Assembly: GCA_004010535.1 (NCBI GenBank)
Contig: RQYE01000009.1
Location: 32,001 to 96,000 of the forward strand
Direction of reading: 5' to 3'
Source: Coriobacteriales bacterium OH1046
GTDB taxonomy: Bacteria > Actinomycetota > Coriobacteriia > Coriobacteriales > Atopobiaceae
DNA: 64,000 bases
Shown here: positions 37,388-47,042 of the stretch, piece after piece
Layout: each line of letters starts with the position of its first letter
Position numbering within the stretch: position 1 is the stretch's first letter
The notes under the pieces: model-generated
Database searches by the model: none
Told to the model about the DNA's origin: nothing
Seen by the model: only the letters and a program-made list of their open reading frames with translations
Made by a program: the position numbers and the translations under genes

Positions 37388-39250
37388 ATGGCATCGATAC
37401 GCGAATCAGTGTCACGGTTCGGCAAGTTCCTCAGCTCGATGGTCATGCCCAACATCGGGGCCTTCATCGCATGGGGTTTCCTCACCGCGCTGTTCATCGA
37501 CACGGGCTGGATCCCCAACGCCGCCTTCAGCCAGATCGTCGGCCCTATGCTCAGCTATCTCATCCCCATCCTCATCGCAGGCCAAGGCGGTGAGATCGTA
37601 GGCGGCAAGCGCGGCCGCGTCATCGCCTCGATCGCCATCGTGGGCGCCATCGTGGGCTCCGAGTACACCATGCTCATGGGCGCCATGCTCGTCGGCCCGC
37701 TCGCCGGTTGGATCATCAAGAAGTGGGACGCGTGGTCCAAGACCTGGACCCCGGCCGGCTTCGAGATGCTCATCGACAACTTCTCGCTCGGCATCCTCGG
37801 CCTTCTGCTCACGCTCTTCAGCTACGTGGCGGTCGGTCCGTTCATGGGAGCCATCCTGATCGTCCTCACCGCGGGCGTGCAGGTGCTCACCAACCTCAAC
37901 CTCGTGCCGCTCCTCGCCATCTTCATCGAGCCGGCCAAGGTGCTCTTCCTCAACAATGCCATCAACCACGGCATCTTCACCCCCATCGGCACCACGCAGG
38001 TTGCCGAGGCGGGCAAGTCGATCATGTTCATGCTCGAGGCCAATCCCGGTCCCGGCCTGGGCGTCCTGCTTGCCTACCTGTTCTTCTCCAAGGATACGAC
38101 CACACGTCAGTCCGCCCCCGGAGCCGCCATCATCCACTTCCTCGGCGGCATCCATGAGATCTACTTCCCCTACGTGCTCATCAATCCTGCGGTCATCATC
38201 GCCCCGATCGTGGGCAACATCGCAGCCATCTTCTGGTTCACCATCACCGGATGCGGCCTCGTCAGCCCCGCTTCGCCCGGCTCGATCATCGCCTTCATGT
38301 CGATGAGCGCGCCCGGCACGCACATCATGACCCTGCTCGGCATCGCCATCGCCACCGTCATCTCGTTCCTGATCGCCGCGCCGATCGTCCGCCGCGCCGA
38401 TGTCAAAGACCTCTCCGAGGCGCAGGCCGAGATATCCGGCATGAAGGCTGCCGCTGCTGGCGCCGCTGCCAGTGCCGTGCGCTCCGGCTTCGGCGACAAG
38501 ATCATCTTCGCCTGCGACGCCGGCATGGGCTCCTCCGCCATGGGCGCGACCCGCTTCCGCAACCGGATCAAGCTCGACCGTCCCGACTGCATCGTCGAGC
38601 ACTCCTCCGTCGACGAGGTTCCCGCAGATGCCAACATCGTCGTCGTCCAGCGCAACCTCGCCCCGCGCGTCCAGACAAGCGCCCCCCATGCCCAGCTCGT
38701 CCTCATCGACAACTTCCTCGCCGATCCCGCCCTCGACCAGCTCTACAACGACCTCGTGAGCGTATCCGCACAGTCCGGCGTAGGGAAGGTCGATGCCGCC
38801 GGCGCAGAAAAAGCCGGAAAGCACGAGGGCGTCATCGCCATCGATCGGGACGGCATCAAACTCGGCTGCCCGTCGGTCAGCAAGGACGAGGCCATCCAAG
38901 CCTCCGGTGAGCTGCTCATGGCCCACGGTGCCATCGACGAGGACTACATCGCCGCGATGCACGAGCGCGAGCGCGTCCAAAGCGTCTACATGGGTATGGG
39001 CGTCGCCATCCCGCACGGCACCAACGAGGCGAAGGACAGCGTCAAGAAGACCTGCGTCACGCTCCACCAGTACCCCGAAGGCGTCGACTGGGGAGAGGGG
39101 AAGGCCTATCTGGTCTTCGGTCTTGCCGGCGCCGACGGCGAGCACCTGCAGGTGCTCGCGAATATCGCGAAGGCCCTCGAGGACGAGAGCGTCGTCGAGA
39201 AGATGTGCACCACCGACGATATCGACTGGCTCCTGAGCGTCCTATCGTAA
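37388..39250 (+). CDS. mtlA: PTS mannitol transporter subunit IICBA
   Basis: SRFGKFLSSMVMPNIGAFIAWGFLTALFI; IIB FACDAGMGSSAMGA; IIA MGVAIPHGTNEAKDSV; RBS GGAGAGGAG. Confidence 0.93.
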   Translation: MASIRESVSRFGKFLSSMVMPNIGAFIAWGFLTALFIDTGWIPNAAFSQIVGPMLSYLIPILIAGQGGEIVGGKRGRVIASIAIVGAIVGSEYTMLMGAMLVGPLAGWIIKKWDAWSKTWTPAGFEMLIDNFSLGILGLLLTLFSYVAVGPFMGAILIVLTAGVQVLTNLNLVPLLAIFIEPAKVLFLNNAINHGIFTPIGTTQVAEAGKSIMFMLEANPGPGLGVLLAYLFFSKDTTTRQSAPGAAIIHFLGGIHEIYFPYVLINPAVIIAPIVGNIAAIFWFTITGCGLVSPASPGSIIAFMSMSAPGTHIMTLLGIAIATVISFLIAAPIVRRADVKDLSEAQAEISGMKAAAAGAAASAVRSGFGDKIIFACDAGMGSSAMGATRFRNRIKLDRPDCIVEHSSVDEVPADANIVVVQRNLAPRVQTSAPHAQLVLIDNFLADPALDQLYNDLVSVSAQSGVGKVDAAGAEKAGKHEGVIAIDRDGIKLGCPSVSKDEAIQASGELLMAHGAIDEDYIAAMHERERVQSVYMGMGVAIPHGTNEAKDSVKKTCVTLHQYPEGVDWGEGKAYLVFGLAGADGEHLQVLANIAKALEDESVVEKMCTTDDIDWLLSVLS

Positions 39251-39273
39251 GCATTCCTCGCCCCTCTTGCATA

Positions 39274-39304
39274 CGGCCCCGCCCCAGGTATCCGGGCGGG
39301 GCCG
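39274..39304 (+). terminator. Terminator between convergent mtlA and murQ
   Basis: CGGCCCCGCCC-9-GGGCGGGGCCG then TTGCTTCCTT. Confidence 0.8.
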
Positions 39305-39331
39305 TTGCTTCCTTACGCCTGCAGGGGATCC

Positions 39332-40249
39332 TTATGCCATAAGGCTGCGAATCGTCTTAGCGACATTGCCGCCAGCCCTGAGCAACTCGTCTCGGCATGT
39401 GCTCTCAGATGCCCCCGAGATGGCCCGGCAGATAGCCACCTTGACATCGTGGCCTGAGGCGGCGAGAAGGTCTGCAGCTTCATCCACCCCAACACCCGAG
39501 ACGGTGGAGATGATCCGGGAAGCCCGATTGACCAGCTTCTCGTTCGTCGGCTTAAGGTCGACCATGAGGTTGCCGAACACCTTGCCCGATTTGACCATAA
39601 GCTCCGTCGAGATCATATTGCATATAAGCTTCTGGGCAGTGCCGGAGCGCATGCGCGTCGATCCCATGATAGGTTCTGGTCCGACCACGCATTCGATGGG
39701 GATATCCGCATGGGCCGACATCCTCGCACCACGCACGCAACAGACGGCTCCCGTGAGGGCGCCCCGTTCGCGGGCTCGATCGAGACCGCCGATCACGTAA
39801 GGCGTCCTCCCGGAGGCAGCCAAGCCGATAACGGTATCGCGCTCGCACACATTCACCGCATCGAGATCGGATGCTCCAGCCTCGGGGTTGTCCTCAGCGC
39901 CCTCCTGAGATCTTACGAGCGCCTCATACCCGCCGGCGATAAGGCCGATCACGAGATCGGGGCTCACACCGTAGGTCGGGGGGCACTCGCTCGCATCGAG
40001 CACGCCGAGCCTGCCCGAAGTTCCCGCGCCCATGTAAATGAGCCGGCCTCCTTGCTGCATGCGCTCAAAGGCAGCATCCACGAGCTGGGCGACAGCGGGG
40101 AGAATGCGCCGGACTGCCGGAGCTATCTCGTGGTCGAGGTCGTTGATGACCTCGAGGGCTTCAAGAGTCCCCATCTCATCGATATGCGCCGTGCGAGGAT
40201 CTTGCTGCTCCGTCCCAAGTCTTACGAATGCTCCATCGCCGTTGCCCAT
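39332..40249 (-). CDS. murQ: N-acetylmuramic acid 6-phosphate etherase
   Basis: LIYMGAGTSGRLGVLDASECPPTYG; IECVVGPEPIMGSTRMRSGTAQKLICNMIST. Confidence 0.95.
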   Translation of the reverse strand: MGNGDGAFVRLGTEQQDPRTAHIDEMGTLEALEVINDLDHEIAPAVRRILPAVAQLVDAAFERMQQGGRLIYMGAGTSGRLGVLDASECPPTYGVSPDLVIGLIAGGYEALVRSQEGAEDNPEAGASDLDAVNVCERDTVIGLAASGRTPYVIGGLDRARERGALTGAVCCVRGARMSAHADIPIECVVGPEPIMGSTRMRSGTAQKLICNMISTELMVKSGKVFGNLMVDLKPTNEKLVNRASRIISTVSGVGVDEAADLLAASGHDVKVAICRAISGASESTCRDELLRAGGNVAKTIRSLMA

Positions 40250-40515
40250 ACCCGATCCCCTTCCTTTCGCTGCGGGATGCTCGTCCCGTATACATGAATC
40301 CCCTCTTCCCTCAGACTCGCGAGCGCCCGTCTTGAGAAGAGGAGGCGAAGACGCCTAGTATCGAGCAAGCGCAGATACAACTCTATATTCTTGCGCTCGT
40401 CAAGCACCTTGCCGAGGTCGTGCAGCACCTGGGCGCGCATGCGGGCAAGCGCTGGGAGAAGCGTTGCGATAACGATAGGGACCGCCACGAGCCAGAGTAT
40501 GGGAGTCCGACCCAT
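40222..40515 (-). CDS. Small protein with one N-terminal TM, unknown function
   Basis: 97 aa, MGRTPILWLVAVPIVIATLLPALARMRAQVLHDLGKVLDERK...; between PTS IID and murQ, overlaps murQ start by 28 bp. Confidence 0.6.
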   Translation of the reverse strand: MGRTPILWLVAVPIVIATLLPALARMRAQVLHDLGKVLDERKNIELYLRLLDTRRLRLLFSRRALASLREEGIHVYGTSIPQRKEGDRVWATAMEHS

Positions 40516-40572
40516 GGCTTCGTCTTCAGATAGGGAGGGCCCTTACCGGCCCTCCCGAATACACAACCCTTG

Positions 40573-41478
40573 TCAGACGAGAGCTGCCACCGCAGCATAG
40601 CCGGTCGAATACTGGATAGCGGTCAGGACGATGGCCAGCACGAGGATAAGGCCCATGATGGCGAGCGGCGACCACTTCTTGTGGGCGTACAGATGGTAGA
40701 CGAACAAGGTGAGCAGCAGCGGGAGCAGTTTCGGGAAGAAACCGTCGAGCATGCTGCTGGCATTGAAGATGACGGCTTGCGTGACCTCGCCGGTCGCAGC
40801 ATCGACAACGTCGCCGATGATGCCGAACGGAATGGTGCAGGAGACGAAAGAGGCGGTAAGGGCCCCGACAACGATGAGGCCCATGAGAACCATCGCGTTG
40901 GTAAGACGGTCCAGCTTACCCGACGCCATCATCGACTGCATGCCATCGAGACCGCCCTTATACCCAAGCTGGAAAAGCTTCCAACTGATAAGGCAGGTGC
41001 CCACGGGGTAAACGACCATGTACACGAGGGGGCCGAGCCAGGCGACAGAGGCTTGGGAGATGGTCATGCAGATGGTAAGCAGGATCGGGATGATCGTACC
41101 GACCCACAGGGAATCGCCGATGGCGGAGGTCGGGCCGATGAGGGCGACCTTGACGGACTCGATAACCTCGGGCGTGCAATTGCCATTCGCATTGGTCTCC
41201 TCAAGACCGCAGACGATGCCATTGCAGATCGATCCTACCTGCGCCTCGGTATTGAACAGGGAGATATGGCGCTTGAGCGCCGCAGCCTTATCCTCGCGGG
41301 TATCGTAGAGATCGTCAACGATGGGGGCCATTGCCTGGCCGAACGCCATGCCGAGCATGGACTCGGCCTGTTGGGAGCATCCATTCCAGAAGAACCAGTT
41401 CCAGAACGACTTCTTGAGGGCCTCGGCAGAGATCTTTTTGGGGATGGCCGGGCCGATGGCGGGATTCTCGATAGCCAT
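40573..41478 (-). CDS. PTS mannose/fructose/sorbose family IID
   Basis: WNWFFWNGCSQQAESMLGMAFGQAMAPIVDDLYDTREDKAAALKRHISLFNTEAQVG. Confidence 0.94.
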   Translation of the reverse strand: MAIENPAIGPAIPKKISAEALKKSFWNWFFWNGCSQQAESMLGMAFGQAMAPIVDDLYDTREDKAAALKRHISLFNTEAQVGSICNGIVCGLEETNANGNCTPEVIESVKVALIGPTSAIGDSLWVGTIIPILLTICMTISQASVAWLGPLVYMVVYPVGTCLISWKLFQLGYKGGLDGMQSMMASGKLDRLTNAMVLMGLIVVGALTASFVSCTIPFGIIGDVVDAATGEVTQAVIFNASSMLDGFFPKLLPLLLTLFVYHLYAHKKWSPLAIMGLILVLAIVLTAIQYSTGYAAVAALV

Positions 41479-41481
41479 AGC

Positions 41482-42261
41482 TTATGCAACCTCCTTATCA
41501 GAACCGATCTGGTAGTAAATGATGGCCACGATGGCGGCAACAACGGCAACGCCCATCGTATTCAGATGGAAGTAGGTGACGAGGATGAAGCCGGCGATGA
41601 AGATCGCCATATACCATTGCTTCTTGAGCAGGAAGGACAGGAGTATCCCCATTCCGAGGGCGGACATCATCCCGCCGAAGATCGACAGGCAGCTGATAAC
41701 GTAATCGGGGATCAGGCTTGCAAAGTCGGCTTGGGTGCTTGCGGCGGTCATACCGCCGAGAACGATCATTGCGGGTATGAAGCGGCAGACGAAGCCGATA
41801 GCCTGCCCCATAACCACATTGGGGACGAACATATGCTGAGTGTCGCCGGCTTCTGCATAGCGTGCAGCCATGCGGTTCAACGGGATGTTGAGCGCATAGG
41901 AGATATTCCACATGAGCTGGCCGACAAGACCGCCGATACCCGCGAAGACGGTGGCGACGCCGATAAGCGCCGTGGCATCCATACCTTGGCCGAAGACGAT
42001 GGCGCCCGCAGCGCCGATATAGGTTGCGTATGACAGATCCCATGCGACGGCTCCGCCGGGAGTCACGTTGCCGAGATACATAACCTGCAAGGGGATGCCC
42101 ACGACCATAGCCGTCTGGACATCTCCGAGGATGAGGCCGACCACGAACGATGCCACCAGGGGACGTCCGAGCGTATACCACCCGATGGTATTGCCCACGA
42201 TGGATCCGATGGAACCGAGATAGATGAACAGCGCGATGAGGATCATCTGCAAAACGCTCAT
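41482..42261 (-). CDS. PTS mannose/fructose/sorbose family IIC
   Basis: MSVLQMILIALFIYLGSIGSIVGNTIGWYTLGRPLVASFVVGLILGDVQTAMVVGIPLQVMYLG. Confidence 0.93.
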   Translation of the reverse strand: MSVLQMILIALFIYLGSIGSIVGNTIGWYTLGRPLVASFVVGLILGDVQTAMVVGIPLQVMYLGNVTPGGAVAWDLSYATYIGAAGAIVFGQGMDATALIGVATVFAGIGGLVGQLMWNISYALNIPLNRMAARYAEAGDTQHMFVPNVVMGQAIGFVCRFIPAMIVLGGMTAASTQADFASLIPDYVISCLSIFGGMMSALGMGILLSFLLKKQWYMAIFIAGFILVTYFHLNTMGVAVVAAIVAIIYYQIGSDKEVA

Positions 42262-42314
42262 CTTAGTACTCCCTTCTCTCTTCTTCCGCGTTCTCCGTTG
42301 CCTGCGTGCTTGCC

Positions 42315-42803
42315 CTACAGTGATTTCGCAAACGCATCCCAACTCTTCTCCGTCGAGTTGGGGACCTGCTGAAAGGAAACCTCGAAACCTTCGGACGCAA
42401 GAGCGTCGATGTCGCTGATGTCCTGATCGCTGAGATAGAAGATGCCGGTAGCCCCGGTCATCTGATGATTCGTATCCGGACGCTTGGCCATGTTGCCGAG
42501 GTAGATATGCTCGCAGCCCCTGATTACGTCCTTGAGTTCGGCGAGCTTGCCGGGGGTCTTCACTATGACAAGCCGGGTTTTCCCGGACGCGGCCGATAAG
42601 AGCCCGCGCGCCTCGTCGGTCGTAACGATATGCGTCTCGTACTGCTTGGGTACGCCCATGGTCATGATGCTCTTGAGCGTTGGATTCGCTGCGCTCACAT
42701 CATCCACGCCGATAATCTGCTCAGGCTTGAGCAAGGGCGCCCACGCCACGATCGTCTGGCCGTGGATGAGCCGATCGTCGACCCGCACGTATGTTTTTGC
42801 CAT
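42315..42803 (-). CDS. PTS mannose/fructose/sorbose family IIB
   Basis: MAKTYVRVDDRLIHGQTIVAWAPLLKPEQIIGVDDVSA (RIDDRLIHGQ motif). Confidence 0.94.
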   Translation of the reverse strand: MAKTYVRVDDRLIHGQTIVAWAPLLKPEQIIGVDDVSAANPTLKSIMTMGVPKQYETHIVTTDEARGLLSAASGKTRLVIVKTPGKLAELKDVIRGCEHIYLGNMAKRPDTNHQMTGATGIFYLSDQDISDIDALASEGFEVSFQQVPNSTEKSWDAFAKSL

Positions 42804-42832
42804 AGCCTCTCCTGTTCTCCCCGTCCCGACCG

Positions 42833-43513
42833 TTACCAGAGCTCGTTTTCGATGAGGCTTGCGTACATATAGCAAGCCGTCGGGCCATCGCTGCCCGACT
42901 CGATCTGTTTTATCTGAAGATTCATCGGGTAGTACTTCGCATAAGGGAAGCTGTTGATCTCCCCGCGGAAGATGGCATACTCGCTCAGCGCATCTATCCA
43001 TTGCCTAGCCTCGTCTTCAGATAAGATGACGTATGCCTGGGGGACGAAACCGACGAGGTCCTCGAAGGTGAGGCCGTACATGAGGCGGATCTTCGACTTC
43101 TTGCGCCTCATACGCCTGACGGCTTCGGTAACCGCATCATGCGTGGCGATATGACGCGGATGCATGGACCCGCGCCAATGCGTGATGACGAGATCGACAT
43201 CCTCCTCGGTGAACCATCGTTCAAGGCGATCGGCAAAGGCATCGAGATCCGGCATACTCGACCCGTCGTAGCCAAGCCACAGCGTATCGCCTCCCAAGAC
43301 AGCTGCTGCGCGAACAGCCTCCTCGGCAACCTGTACGAGATAGGCTTCCTTTTCCTGAGCCGTGCAGCCTGCTCCCTCGAGACGCCCCATGACCGTATTG
43401 GCGCAGGTGACCTTTGCGCCCTGCTTCGCATACTTGATCAGAAGCGGACCGCCGAGAAGCTCCGCATCAAGATTGTGGCCGCCTATGGAAACGACGCGCC
43501 TGCATTCGCTCAT
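42833..43513 (-). CDS. PIG-L/LmbE-family deacetylase
   Basis: VVSIGGHNLDAELLGGPLLIKYAKQG; THWRGSMHPRHIATHDAV. Confidence 0.82.
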   Translation of the reverse strand: MSECRRVVSIGGHNLDAELLGGPLLIKYAKQGAKVTCANTVMGRLEGAGCTAQEKEAYLVQVAEEAVRAAAVLGGDTLWLGYDGSSMPDLDAFADRLERWFTEEDVDLVITHWRGSMHPRHIATHDAVTEAVRRMRRKKSKIRLMYGLTFEDLVGFVPQAYVILSEDEARQWIDALSEYAIFRGEINSFPYAKYYPMNLQIKQIESGSDGPTACYMYASLIENELW

Positions 43514-44450
43514 GCTATCTCCTTCCGATAGTCGACGAAGGTGCGGATGACCTCGAAACCGTGGCGTGAATAGTAGCGTCTTCCCGGTTCATCCGTGGTG
43601 ATGAAATACATACGGTAGATGCCACGGCATGCCATCTCGAAACAATACAGATCGAGCAGAACGGAACCGACACCGTTGTTCCGCTCGGACTCCGCAATGC
43701 CGATGGGGCCGAATCGCATCGGATTGCCGTCGATGCCGCGCATGCACCATCCGCAGATCTTGCCGTTGGGATCGATGACGAGGAACTGTTTGTCCTCGGC
43801 GGTCCCGTCCCGCATGCTCATGAGCGCGTTGCGTTTCCAGCCAGCCCCCAGCTCTCGATAGAGGAAGTCGAGCAGATCGAGCGAATACGAGTAGTCGAAT
43901 GATTTGAAACGATAGCCCTGCTCCTCAAGGGCCGCTTGACGCTCACGTGTCTTCTTCGGCACCTGATATCCGTGCAGGTTCCTGCCCATCGAAAAACGTT
44001 CGTCTCCCGCGACGTATCCCTGTCCCTCGAAAAAGGCGACGGCTTCGGGATAGTTTGCGGGATCGACACCCGCGAAGAAATAGCTGGGGGAATAGGCGCC
44101 GAGCGTGATGCTCGCCACTCCCCTTGTCTTGAATTCGCTTTCGATGCGCCTGAGCAGCTCGGTACCCACGCCGGCCCCCCGAGCATCCGGATCGACGAAA
44201 AGAACGTTGATCCACCCTCTTTGGGGTTCGAGCCCCCGCTCAAGATAGGGAAATTTCCGTTTGGTGCCAAAGGCGAAGCCAAGAACCTTATCGCCTTCGC
44301 GCGACACCCAGGAGAGTCCCTGATCGAAGTTATCATCGAAGATGGCCTGTCGTCGGAACTTACCCACATCGATGGGGTCGAAGGCGCAGCATGTATTCCA
44401 AAGGTCTACAACCTGCTTCTCATAGCATTGCGCGTAGTTCTCGTAGACCA
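43510..44450 (-). CDS. GNAT-family N-acetyltransferase with two GNAT-like halves
   Basis: VLFVDPDARGAGVGTELLRRIESEF and IGIAESERNNGVGSVLLDLY; TTG start preceded by GGGGAGGG. The ORF-track ATG at 44484 lies inside the palindrome. Confidence 0.8.
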
Positions 44451-44522
44451 ACGGACCCTCCCCTCTGCTATCATAACTTAACATGTTAACATGTTAAGTT
44501 ATGATAGCAGAGGGGAGGGTCC
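44451..44522. repeat. Perfect 72-bp palindrome (36-bp arms, no spacer)
   Basis: CGGACCCTCCCCTCTGCTATCATAACTTAACATGTT|AACATGTTAAGTTATGATAGCAGAGGGGAGGGTCCG, checked base by base. Confidence 0.98.
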
Positions 44523-44608
44523 GGAACCCCCATTCAATACTCTCCATCTTCCGCAAACGGTAACGATGGGGAATGCGGACGGCAGCGGGCGCTTGCCGAC
44601 CCGGCATG

Positions 44609-45361
44609 CTAGGCCCTGATGTTGACGGTAACCGAATACCAGTCTTTATTGAAATACGTCTCGCCATACTCGACCGCAACGTTATCTTGGTCGAACGTGG
44701 TCCTGCGGACGAAGAAGCTCGGATAATCCTCCCCCACCCCAAGTGCCGAGCACACATGGAGATCATCGATGGTCCTGACGCTGTAGTTCTCATTGACCAG
44801 CTGGGGGAAGATGTTGTAGCGCGCCAGCATATCGTAGAAGGACCCTATCTCCTGCAATCCCTGAGCCTGCTCGGCAGTCAGGAGGCTGCTCGGAACATAC
44901 GAGACATGGAAGGCGACAGGCTCGTCATTGGCGATACGCACGCGAGCGACCCTTGTGAACTCCGCAGCCTCATCCAAACCCAGATGACGCGCCGCGACCG
45001 GGTTTGACCCTGATGAAATCGCATCGACAAGCATGCCGATCTCGTAACCCTGCTCGCGCAGTTCCTCCGAGAAGGAGATGGACGTGAGCCCGCGGATCAT
45101 CTGGCGCTTGGCCACATATGTGCCGCTGCCCTTGATCCCCACAAGATACCCGTCACCGATGAGGTCGGCGAACGCCTTGCGGACAGTGATGGCCGAAACA
45201 CCGTAGCGGCTGCACATCTCGGACTGTCCGGGCAGCTTGTCCCCGGGTTTGAGGCTGCCATCCTTGATAGCGGCAAGGATATCCGACTCGATCCTGAGGT
45301 ACTTTGCCACGCCGGCACGCGAGGGGTCGCTGTAGGTTTCGAGGCCCACCGTCCATCTCAT
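44609..45361 (-). CDS. GntR-family (HutC/UTRA) transcriptional regulator
   Basis: KYLRIESDILAAIKDGSLKPGDKLPGQSEMCSRYGVSAITVRKAFADLIGDGYL; UTRA-like C-terminus. Confidence 0.92.
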   Translation of the reverse strand: MRWTVGLETYSDPSRAGVAKYLRIESDILAAIKDGSLKPGDKLPGQSEMCSRYGVSAITVRKAFADLIGDGYLVGIKGSGTYVAKRQMIRGLTSISFSEELREQGYEIGMLVDAISSGSNPVAARHLGLDEAAEFTRVARVRIANDEPVAFHVSYVPSSLLTAEQAQGLQEIGSFYDMLARYNIFPQLVNENYSVRTIDDLHVCSALGVGEDYPSFFVRRTTFDQDNVAVEYGETYFNKDWYSVTVNIRA

Positions 45362-45363
45362 CC

Positions 45364-46701
45364 TTACATCCGATACGGTTCAAGTGCCGTGATCACGGGC
45401 TGGATCGCCCTATCGCAGAGCTCGTCGGTCGGCGCTTCCGCGAGCACGCGCACGAGCTCCTCGGTGCCGCTCGCGCGCACGAACACGCGGCCGTTGCCGC
45501 CGAGCAGGGCCTCGCCCTCTTCAGCACCGGCCTTGACATCAGGGCTCGCCATGGCCTTCGCCTTATCGATGACGGGCACGTTCACGAGCTTCTGCGGATA
45601 GAGCCTCACCGGACGGGTGAGCGTCGAGAGGGACTCCTTCTCAACGCGCACGGCCTCCATCACGCGCAGGGAGGTCATGATGCCGTCGCCGGTGGTCTCG
45701 AGATCGCCGAAGATGACGTGGCCGGATTGCTCTCCTCCCAGCGTGTAGCCGTTCTCGCGCATGCAGGCATAGACGTACTTATCGCCCACATCGGTGGGTT
45801 CCGCCTTGATGCCGACCTCCTCGAGTGCCTTGATCAGCCCGAAGTTGGTCATGACCGTGGGGACGACGGTATCTTTGACCAAGCGCCCGTACTTAGCCAT
45901 ATACCGACCGCAGACATAGAGGATGAGGTCGCCGTCGACCACATGGCCGTTCTCGTCGACCGCGATGCAGCGGTCGGCATCGCCATCGTACGCGAAGCCC
46001 ACATCGAGGCTGTTGCGCACGACGAAGTTCTGAAGGCTCTCGATGTGGGTGGAGCCCGAGTTGACATTGATGTTGAAACCGTTGGGAACATTGTTGATCA
46101 CATAGACCTCGGCCCCGAGGGCATCGAAGACCGGCTTGGCGACGCTCGAGGCGGCACCGTTCGCGCAGTCGAGGCCGACCCTGATTCCCTGCAGCGAGAA
46201 GTTCGCGCTCGCGATGAGGTGCGCGATATAGCGGTTGCGCCCCTGCATGTAGTCGACGGTGCAGCCGATGGCATCTCCGGTTGCGAGCGGAACCTCGATC
46301 TTGCCATCGATGAAGTCCTCGATCTGCTCGAGGACGTCCTCCTCCATCTTATAGCCACCGCTGTTGACGAGCTTGATGCCGTTGTCGTGATAGGGATTGT
46401 GGCTGGCGGAGACCATGATGCCGCAATCGAAGCCTCCATCGACGACCTCGTAGCATACGCCCGGCGTGGGGATGACATGCAGCATGTAGGCGTCAGCGCC
46501 GCTCGCAACGAGACCGGCGACCAGCGCGGACTCGAACATGTAACTCGAGCGGCGGGTATCCTTGCCGATGACGATGCGGGCCTTCCTCTCTTGACGGAGC
46601 CCGTAGTACCATCCCACGAACCGTCCTATAAGGAAGGCGTGCTCAACATTCAAGCCCTCGTTCGCCTTGCCGCGGAAGCCGTCGGTGCCGAAGTATTTCA
46701 T
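45364..46701 (-). CDS. glmM: Phosphoglucosamine mutase
   Basis: MKYFGTDGFRGKANEGLNVEHAFLIGR; MVSASHNPYHDNGIK; DGDADRCIAVD; RASGTEELVRV. Confidence 0.93.
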   Translation of the reverse strand: MKYFGTDGFRGKANEGLNVEHAFLIGRFVGWYYGLRQERKARIVIGKDTRRSSYMFESALVAGLVASGADAYMLHVIPTPGVCYEVVDGGFDCGIMVSASHNPYHDNGIKLVNSGGYKMEEDVLEQIEDFIDGKIEVPLATGDAIGCTVDYMQGRNRYIAHLIASANFSLQGIRVGLDCANGAASSVAKPVFDALGAEVYVINNVPNGFNINVNSGSTHIESLQNFVVRNSLDVGFAYDGDADRCIAVDENGHVVDGDLILYVCGRYMAKYGRLVKDTVVPTVMTNFGLIKALEEVGIKAEPTDVGDKYVYACMRENGYTLGGEQSGHVIFGDLETTGDGIMTSLRVMEAVRVEKESLSTLTRPVRLYPQKLVNVPVIDKAKAMASPDVKAGAEEGEALLGGNGRVFVRASGTEELVRVLAEAPTDELCDRAIQPVITALEPYRM

Positions 46702-46865
46702 CTAAGTCTCCTTTTTTCGGAACGCGAAAGCGCTGCACGTTTCGGATAACAGTGTAGCAGCACGCGGGTATGCGCTCGGGAAAAACAACCGGATGGATAG
46801 AATCGCCACCGGGCGCGATTGCGGCCGCCCGCTTCTCAGCATCGATGGGATGCCGCAAGAACCAT

Positions 46866-46983
46866 GGTACCAATCGGATACCTTCCAACAAATATAAGAG
46901 AAAAACCGGCACCAATCGAACTCCTTCCATGGAAAGATACCGATTGGTGGCCTTGAATCGTTGGAAAGATGCCAATTGGCACC
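46866..46983. repeat. Four-unit intergenic dyad element, copy 1; central hairpin with T-tract on minus strand
   Basis: GGTACCAATCGGATACCTTCCAAC 46866; GAAAAAC 46900; GGCACCAATCGAACTCCTTCCATGG 46908; CCATGGAAAGATACCGATTGGTGGC 46927; GTTGGAAAGATGCCAATTGGCACC 46960. Confidence 0.9.
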
Positions 46984-47042
46984 ATAGGTCACGTCGTGGG
47001 CCGCGCCGCGATTTTCCAACCCGAGCTCTGCGCTTTCCCAAA

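Noticed and set aside
37412-39145. 577-aa minus-strand ORF opposite mtlA
   Set aside because: Acidic low-complexity antisense frame; MtlA is clear on plus.
43510-44484. ATG at 44484 as GNAT start
   Set aside because: It lies within the 72-bp palindrome; the TTG at 44450 has a well-placed GGGGAGGG SD instead.
46643-47041. 132-aa minus ORF with repeated GVRLVPVF/GIRLVPWF peptides
   Set aside because: The internal peptide repeat comes from the DNA dyad units; it overlaps the glmM start and lacks support as a gene.
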